DNA from: Aquilaria yunnanensis
Lineage: Eukaryota > Streptophyta > Magnoliopsida > Malvales > Thymelaeaceae
NCBI GenBank assembly: GCA_039654915.1
Contig: CM077593.1
Coordinates: 110,781,413 to 110,845,412, forward strand
DNA: 64,000 bases
Reading direction: 5' to 3'
Of this stretch, positions 36,333 to 45,644 are shown in pieces. The notes under the pieces were generated by a model. It made no database searches. It saw only the letters and a program-made list of their open reading frames with translations, and had not been told where the DNA came from. The translations under genes and the position numbers were made by a program. Position 1 is the stretch's first letter. Each line of letters starts with the position of its first letter.

Positions 36333-37283
36333 ATGGGGAGCCTAGTATGCGTGTACAGCCAGCCATTGTCGACTGCGGTGTCTAGAGTCTTGGTATGCCT
36401 GGTGGAGAAAGATGTTGATTTCCAGCTTATCCCTATTAACATCTCCAAAGGCGAACATAAAAACCCCGACTACCTCAAAATCCAGGTCCGCTCGTCATTT
36501 ATTCCTGTCACATCCCATAAGATAAGACCCACCCAAGACATCTAACATGATTAATTCACAACATCACATTGCATTTCAATTTTATATACATATTAAAACT
36601 AATCCATTTGATGGAATTTGCATGCTTAGCCGTTTGGCCAAGTTCCAGCATTTTAAGATGAAAGCATCACCCTCTTCGGTAATCTCAGCTGAGCCTCCCA
36701 CTTTCTTAAATTTTAAGCTCAAATCGTTGGTTTATTTAACTATTTCTGGCTGTAATAGAACAATTCCCCAGCAGTAGCATACAATAGAGTGTAATTAACA
36801 TTCTTGTTCTGCATTCTAATTTGCCCTAGGATCAAGGGCGATTTGTCACTACATTTGTGAAAAGTACCCAGAAAAGGGCAACAGGGGATTGTGGGGGGCG
36901 AACACATTAGCGAAAGCTTCGATTGACCCATGGATGGAGGCGGAAGCACAGAGCTTTCACCCGCCCAGCTTTGTCATCCTTTTCTAGCTGGCGCTCACTC
37001 CTAGGATGAAAATCTCGCAAGACCTCAACCTGGTGAAGCGTAACCAAGACAAGTTGGTCAAAGTGTTGGACGTGTAAGACAAGAGGCCCAGCGAGAGCCG
37101 TTTTCTGGCAGGAGACCACTTCTCCTTCGCTGACCTCTCTCACTAGCCTAATACGCACTACTTGGTCAATGCAACAGACGGGAGACCTCTTTGCTTCCGG
37201 TGAAAATGTCCGACGTTGGTAGGCGGAGATTTCTGCCAGAGATTCCTGGAACAAGGTCGTGCAGTTGCAAAAACCACCCACTT
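36333..37283 (+). pseudogene. Phi-class glutathione S-transferase pseudogene
   Basis: The first exon, 36333-36485, is intact: MGSLVCVYSQPLSTAVSRVL, then KDVDFQLIPINISKGEHKNP and DYLKIQ before a GT donor. It carries the phi-class thioredoxin-fold start with the catalytic-serine region (S..L..AVSRVL). The short second exon expected in GSTF genes (PFG.VPA...) is not found. Homology resumes after a CCTAG acceptor at about 36830 with SRAICHYICEKYPEKGN, RMKISQDLNLVK, KLVKVLDV, ESRFLAGDHFSFADLSH and PNTHYLVNATD. In-frame stops occur at 36985-36987, 37075-37077 and 37144-37146. A frame shift follows, then another stop at 37220-37222 at the Trp of RRW. The gene would otherwise conjugate glutathione to electrophiles. 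Long reverse-strand frames here are shadows. Confidence 0.9.
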
Positions 37284-37625
37284 AAGATGCTGGATCCTCA
37301 CTTGGATTGCATTTCCACTAAATTATTGTCATTCACACGACATTTGTCTTTATCAAACCATAGGGTATGATTGACTGAGATTTATGAGTTGAGGGTCTGT
37401 ATATGTAGTTTGACCAGTGGTGTCAGCCAAATTCCTATTTTTAACATTGATTTATTACTTTGTTAGTGCAAAGTGTTTTATGGGTGTTTATAAAAAGATA
37501 TATTATCGAAATCAAAGAACCTAGAGTAAGAAAATATGTGGAGGTAAAATCAAGATGGTGATTAAGAATGATTTTGCTGTGTGAGGAAAATACATACTCC
37601 AGATGTTATGAGCGAGATTTCTACA
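37284..37625. other. Spacer between the GST pseudogene and the MULE nest
   Basis: About 340 bp with no exon, repeat or RNA gene that I can recognise. Confidence 0.4.
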
Positions 37626-38021
37626 TTGGAAGAGAGGAGTAAATTGTACCTTGGCCCTAACCTTTTTATTATTGTATCATTTTAAATCCTATTCTACATA
37701 TTTTTTGCATAAGACGTACCTAGCCTCTTAAGTGTATCGTTTTTTACCTTATGTGGGCAGAAACCGTTGATGTGGACAGAAAACACCACTGTGGCACGTC
37801 AGCATCCGCGATTTATCACTGTAGCACACTAATTAACTACCGGCGATGGTGTAAAAAGGTGGAAAAATAAGCTAGAAAAATAAGCATACAGGTAAATATG
37901 AAAAAAAGAAAATAATAAAAAAAGATATGGACCCCTCGCCGGTTGCCGCCTCTGGCCCTCTGCCAATGCCCTCGTCATCAGACACGTGAATGCAGAATCC
38001 GGCGAAGGTCTCCAACGACCT

Positions 38022-38411
38022 TCATGTAAACCCTACACTTAGCCGGAAACACACCACCAGGGAGCCGCGAAGAAGAAAGCGAGAAAAGATCAGAGGCGAC
38101 CACGCCTCTTCTTGCGAACGCAACCCCAGAACCCATCTCTTGGTGGGTCGACTTTGATGCAGCAAAATCAACAAAATCGAAAATTTCATTCCCAATCGTT
38201 CTAGGTCATCACTTATTGGTGTTGCTTTCTGAAGCAAAATCCAACTAATTTCAGCCAGTTGCCTAAGCTTTCTGGAGCAGTTCCTGCGGCTCAGGTTGGT
38301 GTTGCTCCGTTTTGGTGAATTAGGTGGATCCGATGGAAAAAGTCTCATCCGACACATATCTAGCGTCTGTGCCAAGCCCAAATTCGCCCCCAAATCGATG
38401 GATTTCTTCAT
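38022..38411 (-). other. Unassigned open frame in the GC-rich interior of the outer MULE
   Basis: A 129-codon minus-strand frame starting MKKSIDLGANLG. No domain, signal peptide or membrane segment is recognisable. Its base composition differs from the AT-rich surroundings. It could be part of a captured host sequence (Pack-MULE style) or chance coding potential in GC-rich DNA. I have no evidence that it is translated. Confidence 0.25.
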
Positions 38412-38655
38412 TCTACTCGTGGTAGGACGTCAAATTGATGGATCTCCCCACTTTGGATGAGGACGATGAGGAAGGTGGAGTGGATGTGCCGCAACTGGTG
38501 CCATCACTGTCGTTGTCCTCATTTTCATTGGATGTAGCCTAGGCTTGAATCATCGATTCCAGGGGAGTTGGAGAGGATGAGGAAAGGAGAGCGAGAAAGA
38601 GCGACAAGTTAGGGGAGGAGGAGCGGCAGATGAGTCGAAGTGGTGAGGCGTGAGC

Positions 38656-41110
38656 GTGTTCAACGCTGTTACCGCTTAGTATTCTGCACCATCAGTTTTT
38701 AAGGTATACGTAACGCATATTGTTATCATTTTTATAAAAAAAGTAAATATTATAATATTATTTTAAAATAGCATAAATTTAATAATTTTTTTCACATTTT
38801 ATATATATTTTAATTTTTCTCATCATAATTTGTCAAATATAAGTAAAATATATATGATAGAAGATATTTTTTTTAATACAAAAAAATATAAAAATTGATA
38901 TATATATATATATTAAGAAAAATAAATAATATTTAGAAATAAATTAATTTATTGATATAAGAGAAAAAATAATTTAATGATAATAATACATTTTCTATTA
39001 TTGTATTGAGTTTCTAGGTAGTTTAAACTAATCATTAAATTTTTATGTTAACTAAGAAAAGTAACCAAAAGAATAAAAATAAATATTTATTTTATGATAT
39101 GTATATTAATTATATTTTAATATTTTATATATTTATGATATTTGATGTAAAAAAAAATATATATATCTCACATACAACCGCAAAAAATAAAATACCACAG
39201 TACATACCTTATGATATTTTATAATATATAGTGATTTTTTAACAAAATGTACAAAAAAAGTGATCGTTATTTAAAACACCACAAAATAATGACAAAGAGC
39301 AAAAACATTTAGGGCGAATTTCAAAAAAACCCCTGAGGTTTAGTGAATACTTCACTTACCCCCCTCCTGTTTGGAAATTCTCCACTTTACCCCCTTAAGT
39401 TTAATAGATCCTTCACTTATCCCCTTCCATAATATTGTAAATAATTTTAATTTACTTACAATGCTAAATTATTATTTAATTAAAATTATAGTATTTAAAA
39501 AATTGTAGATTTTTATAGTAATAAAACATGTAAATATTAAAATGAATACTTAAAAAAATAAAATCTATTTATATGAACTTTTACATACTGGTATATGAAC
39601 AATAATGCCCTTGTCAAATGTGGATACTATATTTACTTAATATAATTTTTCAATAATTATTGTATAATTACTAGAAAATTTAAATTTTCTATTATTGATG
39701 AACATTTCACCTATGTGAAATTTCAAAAAGGTGACAATTGTGATAAAAAGAGGGTGTAGAAACCTTACTAAGCATTTAAGGGCGAGATTATTTTGCATTA
39801 GTTTTAATGTATTGTTGTACATTATTCTTATATAAAATTATTATTTACTTTATTTCAAAAAAAATATTATTTAATAAAAATTTTAATTTACTGAGCTTTA
39901 CATTTTAAAAAGTCTAAAACTACCTGGAGAGTCATAAAAATATTCTAAAATTATTTTTTAAACATATTAAAGTGTAAAATTTTAATAGATTAATAATTTT
40001 AGACAAATAATCACTCTATATAATATGATGCAAAAATGATACTTTTACTTATTGCAACATATAATTGATAGCTTTATATATTAATTTAGATACTTTTTTC
40101 TTATTACATCATACACTTTTATTTTTTAAGGAAGTTTTACATGTCTATAATATAATAATTATTTCGATTATATGTATATAAAATGAACAATACGTAAGTT
40201 AATTAAAGTAAATCTTAGAATTAGATCATTTTTTCATCATTCTTATATAAAGTGATTATTTTGCTAAAAAATATTAATTTATTAAAACCCTACACTTTAA
40301 TACATTTAAAAAATAATTTTAAAATATTTATGTGACTTTCCAGGCAATTTTGGACTTCTTAAAATGTAAATCACGGTAAATAGGTAATTTGAGTAAATAA
40401 TAATTTTATATAAGAATAATGTACAACAATACATTAAAACTACTGCAAAATAATCTTGCCCTTAAATACTTAGTAAGGTTTCTACACCTTCTTTCTATCA
40501 TAATTGTCAACTTTTTAAAATTTCACCTAAGTGAAATGTTCATCAATAATAGAAAAAAGAATTTATTTCTTTAAGTAAATAAAAATTAATAATTTAAATT
40601 TTAGACTAATTATATAATAATTATTGGGCAATTAGACTAAGTAAATGCAGCATCCATACTTGACAAGAGCATTAATGTTCATATACCAGTATATAAATGT
40701 TCATATAAATAGATTTTATTTTTATTTTAAGTATTCATTTTAGTATTTATGTGATTTATTACTATAAAAATTTACAATTCTAGAAAGACTATAATTTTCA
40801 TTAAATAATAATTGAGCATTGTAAGTAAATTAAAATTATTTACAATATTATGGAAGGGGGTAAGTGAAGGATCTATTAAACTTAAGGGGGTAAAGTGGAT
40901 AATTTCCAAACAGGAGGGGGGTAAGTGAAGTATTCACTAAACCTCAGGGAGTTTTTTGAAATTCTCCCTAAACCTAAGGGAGTAAAGGGGAGAATTTTCA
41001 AACAGGAGGGGGGTAAGTGAAGTATTCACTAAACCTCAAGGGGTTTTTTGAAATTCGCTCAAACATTTATACTATGTACCGCTTATCTGCGATCAGCTGT
41101 ATACTATAAG
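38656..41110 (-). mobile_element. AT-rich hAT-like element (reverse copy of the family at 51484-52109), interrupted
   Basis: The left part (38656-39300) is similar to the reverse complement of 51484-52109. Examples are GTGTTCAACGCTGTTACCG against GGTGTTAAATACTGTTACCG, then TTTTTAAGGTAT, CATCATAATTTGTCAAATAT, and TTATTTTATGATATGT. The foldback element at 39312-41060 interrupts it. The sequence resumes at 41061 with an ATACTATGTACCGC-type end. Exact right boundary and target duplication could not be set. Confidence 0.55.
39312..41060. mobile_element. Foldback Mutator-like element with about 0.75-kb inverted arms
   Basis: Perfect 9-bp target duplication AAACATTTA (39303-39311 and 41061-41069). 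The ends GGGCGAATTTCAAAAAAACC and the complement of GGTTTTTTGAAATTCGCTC are inverted repeats. The inverted similarity continues inward almost to the centre: 39560-39620 pairs with 40660-40730, 39770-39850 with 40390-40470, and 39890-40040 with 40210-40380. That leaves a loop of only about 150-200 bp. No reading frame of interest is present. The right end has an extra tandem copy of its terminal 95 bp or so. Confidence 0.88.
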
Positions 41111-41118
41111 ATTTAATT

Positions 41119-41976
41119 GGCCAAAATGCCCATATGGTCCTTTAACTTGGCAAGCTCGAGCAAGTTAGTCGTTTTTGTTTGACTCAATGTGAGTTAGTCC
41201 TCTAACTTTCCAGATTAAGCGTGTTAGTCCCTAAAGTCTGCTAAACTAAACAATTTAGTCCATGTCTAACGGAAAGGGTCCAGCTTGAAACATTGTGACT
41301 TGATGCCATTTGTTTGAGCGGCTTAAAAACAGAGGTCTAGCGCCGGCGGCCGGACACTCGTCGACGAATCGACTCCAACTCTCGACCAATCGACGAAATC
41401 GACCTCGACGCTCCCACTCCCGGCTAGAGAATCGATCGATTCAGCGGAGATGCGACCCACGGTCTCGTTCCTCCTCCGGCGATTCTCGTAGCTTCAACCC
41501 ACATTCTCTCATCCGTTCGCGAAATCGAGCCCGATGCTCCCACCTCCAGTGCTCCACTCGGCTCCTACTTCTAGCATTCACATCGGCTCCCACTCCGGCG
41601 AGCTAATCGGCGAATCGGCTCCAACTCCCAGCAAAACGGCTACTTGAGTGGCGAGGGACCAACGGGAGGAGATGCGATACCGATGGGAGATGAGAGACTA
41701 GACCGACGCGATGAGAGGAAAGGCGAGGCTGACGGCGAGGGGAAGAAGGAGACTGGTAGGAGAAGGAAATCAACACCGGCGGGGAAGAGATTAGGCGGCG
41801 CTGGAGCGAGAAGCTAACTGTGAGGAGACAAAAGAAACGCCGTTTGTCATTCCGTACACCGAGGGACTAACTCGCTCAATTTTTCAAAGTTAAGGGACTA
41901 AGTCGCACTGAGTTGAAATTAAAGGACTAACTCGCTTGAGTCAACAAAGTTGGAGGACCATATGTGCATTTTGGCC
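41119..41976. mobile_element. Small Mutator-like element with GC-rich interior
   Basis: The ends GGCCAAAATGCCCATATGGTC and the complement of the right end (GGCCAAAATGCACATATGGTC) form a terminal inverted repeat extending over 100 bp through AGTTAGTC-type blocks. Flanks are GATTTAATT (41110-41118) and TATTTAATT (41977-41985), a 9-bp duplication with one mismatch. The interior (about 41310-41860) is much richer in G+C and includes a 98-codon Arg/Ser-rich frame (41310-41606) without a known domain. The layout resembles a Pack-MULE, but I cannot identify a captured parent gene. Confidence 0.75.
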
Positions 41977-42221
41977 TATTTAATTCTATAAGTATGGGTA
42001 GGGTTTCAAGTTTTGTTTTTAACATCATCACCAACCTTTGATTATTGTGCAAACATGGTAAATTGCACACAGTAGCACGCAATGGTGGCATTTTCTATTC
42101 ATATTAACAATTTCTATTCATGTAAGGTTCAAAACAATAAATTTTTAGGAGGTTAGGACCATCCTATGTAACAAATGTAAGATAGAATCCAAAATGAAGG
42201 CAATTTACTCTTGGAAGAGAG

Positions 42222-42537
42222 GATCCGTAAAAATTTATATCATTTTCAATTTTTATAGTTGTGTAATAACTCTGGTTTGTATTCCTAGTCCCAATACAAG
42301 CAAGGCATGTGAAAAACCCTAGTGCGTGTGGAAGCACCTTAATTTTACCAGCTTTGCAGATATAAGTATAACATCAGTCGTCTTGTTGCTCAAGAAATAG
42401 CCAACTTAACCTTTCATCGAAATGAAATTTTAAGGCTAATGTTGACATCTAGATGAGGTAGAGGGAATAGATTTAGACAGATCAGAACAGAAACCACGGT
42501 TGCTTTGTGATGGATTCGTTTCCTCGCCGTTCAAGGC
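42222..42537 (-). other. Probable 3' UTR and downstream flank of the ARID-HMG gene
   Basis: About 315 bp between the MULE target duplication and the stop codon of the minus-strand ARID-HMG gene. No separate gene is visible. The position implies that the MULE nest inserted just downstream of the gene. Confidence 0.4.
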
Positions 42538-45500
42538 TTACATTTCCTTCATTTCAGCAGGCTGCTTGAGCATCAGGCGCTCTCTATACTCCTTCAGTTC
42601 TCGCCTGTACCGTTCCTTATCCTTTAACCCAATGTTCTGGTAAACCTGCAAATCCAAGGAACCCCGGATTTCAATTCTCAAATGGAAAAGGCATTAGTAC
42701 ATCCTATAAGCATAGAAAGTTACCGTACCATTCTTTCTTCAGGGCTTAGTTTGTTCCATGACTCGCCTATCATTTTGGTGAACTCCCTCTCCCTGTTGGG
42801 GTAGAGAGATTTGAGCTTGTAGTGCTTTTCTGCGAAGAAAAAGTTGTAGCCACTCCTGTTGGGTTTCGGGTGGCTTGGATCTCCAGCCCTCCTCCTCCTC
42901 CTCCTCCTCCTGCCGTGCTTGTAAGGCATAATGGCGGCATTGCTGGACTGAGAACATGAGGTAGAGGGCCCAGGCTGCTGTGGATGGTACAGCACTCCGT
43001 TCAAAACCTCTGAACCTAACCTCACCCTTACTAAATAACCAGAGTCGAATTTCCCCTCGATTGTTCCCATGGCTGAGAACCTCGCCAAGATTAGTTCAAT
43101 AAACCTTAATATCTAACTATATAGTTTAATTTCATCAACTACACAATATCATCATCAATGTCTAGCTAATCTAGCAAGTCGAGGAGATAGCCAGCCTCAC
43201 ACACACATGGGGATGTCTATCATCCACAGTGTATACGTCCACCCAACTCAACTCCATTAACTTAACATCCATTTATAATGATTTGTTTGATTTTAAGACG
43301 AATTTATCTAATTCTGAGAAGTATTTACCTTAGATTAAGATCATCTTGTCTAGATTTAAGATATATTTATTTCTTTTTAATTGTATGCTATTTCTAAGAT
43401 GAATTTATTAGTATTTGGATCATCTTATCTAAATTTAAGATATGTTTACTTCTGAGATTGTTAGACTTTGATTATATATCTATTTATGAGATTTGTTTGC
43501 CTAGTCTAATTTTGACAAGTATTTGCATAAATTTGAGATCCATTTGTTTCTATCGAATGTACATCTATTTCTCAAATTCATTTGTCTAATTCTGATATAT
43601 GTTTGTCCAAGATTAAAATCTTATCTGAATTTGGGTTTTTTTTTCTTAATTATATGTCTCCTTCTAATATGCATTTGCCTAAACTTTTTGTTATCTTTAG
43701 CCGTTTATGTTAGTGGGTGGGCGTGTATTCGATGGAAGTGAGAAAATTCTGCATGCGCCCACACGCACATGGGCGAAAAATGACAGTGCTTGTATTTGAC
43801 TCAATTGGTCACTGTTTTTATCTTTTATCTTTTCGTCCGAATCAAACCACTATTGTTTTGAACGTTATCTTTAACGGTTTACATTAGTGAGTGGACATGC
43901 ACCTCGTGTATGTGAGAAATTCCAAATACACAAACAAATGGGTGAAAAATCGCTAACAAACACTAATGCTTGTATTTGACTCAATTTGGACACTGTTTTC
44001 TTTCTTATCTTTCTGACTGAATCAAAACTAACCACCAATATACCAAGAAACAAGTCAACAGTACAACTTTTCATGAAATGGGTATAATATTCCGTCTATT
44101 GCTCCATCATGGTAAAATGACCCAGTTTTGTGGGAGCCAAATTAAGTGATGACCCAACAACCCAATTTAACGGAAGCTAAAATCCGCCACTTCTTCAACG
44201 ACATTAGTCTAGTGACCATAATGCTTCTGAAGCACATGGCCCTTAAAATCAACCTAAAATTCACTTTAAGTGTAGTTCTAATGCATTTTAGCTGCTGTAC
44301 AAGTATACTTGTTAATGTTCTAATCCAGGCCTTAAAAAGGAGAGACTTATTCGAGCCAATTTTTAAGGCAAGTGGTTTATTTGACTAAACAAAGGAAATC
44401 AGTGGCCAAAGTGAGCTGAAACGCAAACATTAGTGGTTTGTCTAACATTTTTTTTTTCCTACATGGACTCCCTAAAAAATCTCTTAGCTACCGGCTACTA
44501 CATAAACAAAACACAAGTTCTTTTAGGGCAACAAATTAATCAACTAAATTTTGTGGTATGTAAATAATCTAGTACAAAGAACATTATCTTCTCGGATTTC
44601 TTGTAGTAGCAATAGAAATGCAGAATCGGAAAATACTAGTTGCACTATAAAACAAGTTAAAGCTGACCTTCAACAAGTGGACCAGGACATTCTCTTATCG
44701 GAATTGGGGAATATTCTACTATGGCCAATGAAGGGTCACCAACGGCAAAAGCAACTAAAAGAAAATTAATTCAGGGCAAGGCAAAATTTTAGAAGAAGAT
44801 GAAGCAACATCAATACAAGAAATAAATAACATAAACCTGTTGGGGTATTTAAAGGACCCTTGGCCTTAAAGAAGTGAACTTGCTCGTAGTGGTAGAGAAG
44901 GCTGAAATAGTGTTTCCTCAAGACGAAAGAAGCACTGGTTGTGGTCGGCGAGAAGTGAAACACACTGCCCACTTCCCTCCACTTCTTCTCTGCCACAACC
45001 TGCATGCCAAATTGTATTAATTGATTCATGCACTGCTCTTCAGTTTCTCCCCTACTCAATCCCTGCTGCCAATTACTGATTTTCATTAAAAGTAATCAAT
45101 TATTTTCATTTTTGCTGGGTTTTTTTTTATTTATTATTATTATTTTTTTTTTGTCTAGACCAAATAACATTTGAATAATTTTTTTACAAACTAGATAATA
45201 TTTTATGAATCGTTTTAGTATAAAAAATAAAAGTCGATAGAAAATATCCAACCTTTTTTTAAAGAAAAATATTTTGAAACTCACTACCACAGTTAAACAT
45301 CTAAAGGGCAATAGACCTTGTCAAAGCCGCCCCTTTTTGTTGCTTCAACGTACAGAACGTAGAGATCCAGCTCCTTGCCTCCAATCACAGGAATCCTGCA
45401 AACGAATAAATAAACGGGATGTAAGCAGAGTTTTAGAGGAAGAAAAAGAGAGGGAGTTCGATCTAGTGTACATGAACTTGGTGCCCATTAAGAAATGGAA

Positions 45501-45623
45501 GCGCCTGAGAGTGTCCCAGAAAAGAAAAGGGTCCTTAGCGAGGTCATCGTGAGAGGCCAGCGGCTCTGGATACTCTTTCTTCTTCTCCGCGTTCCGGGCC
45601 TCCGTTTTTCCGGCGAGTTCCAT
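42538..45623 (-). CDS. HMGB15-like: ARID-HMG DNA-binding protein (HMGB9/10/15 type), 5 exons
   Basis: Minus-strand exons in gene order: 45623-45472, 45395-45317, 44999-44837, 43072-42729, 42645-42538. They join in phase to a 281-residue protein. Residues about 20-131 form an ARID domain (DPFLFWDTLRRFHFLMGTKF, IPVIGGKELDLYVLYVEATK, RGGFDK, VVAEKKWREVG, LRKHYFSLLYHYEQ). A GTIEGKFDSGYLV segment, typical of the family, follows. Then comes a run of eight Arg, and then one HMG box, about 197-270 (HPKPNRSGYNFFFAEKHYK, FTKMIGESWNKLSPEERM, VYQNIGLKDKERYRREL). Known: nuclear architectural or transcription-regulating proteins; HMGB15 acts in pollen development. The upstream in-frame codon at 45644 is GTG, so ATG 45623 is the likely start. 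The 1.76-kb intron 3 is the least certain join. Confidence 0.88.
43692..44035. repeat. Two-unit tandem duplication in intron 3 of the ARID-HMG gene
   Basis: A unit of about 172 bp starting GTTATCTTTA, containing GAGAAA...GGGCGAAAAAT...TGCTTGTATTTGACTCAAT, occurs at 43692 and again at 43864. The copies are diverged by substitutions and small indels. Upstream (43260-43690) is a looser AT-rich repeat of the form AGATTTATTTGTCTAATT. Confidence 0.7.
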
Positions 45624-45644
45624 AGCCAGAAGCAGCAGGAGCAC

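Larger units (their letters stand above)
37637..42210. mobile_element. Outer Mutator-like element containing nested insertions
   Basis: The segment is flanked by perfect 11-bp direct repeats TTGGAAGAGAG (37626-37636 and 42211-42221). It starts GAGTAAATTG and ends CAATTTACTC. Beyond this 10-bp perfect core the ends remain similar (CATTTTAAATCCTATTCTAC against the complement CATTTTGGATTCTATCTTAC, later CCTAGCCTC against CCTAACCTC), with an insertion of about 30 bp on the left. Target duplications of 9-11 bp fit the Mutator superfamily. No transposase is present. The original interior is GC-richer (about 37920-38650), and three other elements were inserted later. Confidence 0.8.

Noticed and set aside
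36907..37281. 124-codon minus-strand frame
   Set aside because: It is the antisense shadow of the GST pseudogene's third exon.
45621..45644. Upstream start MLLLLLAM for the ARID-HMG protein
   Set aside because: The codon at 45644 is GTG. The first ATG in frame is at 45623.
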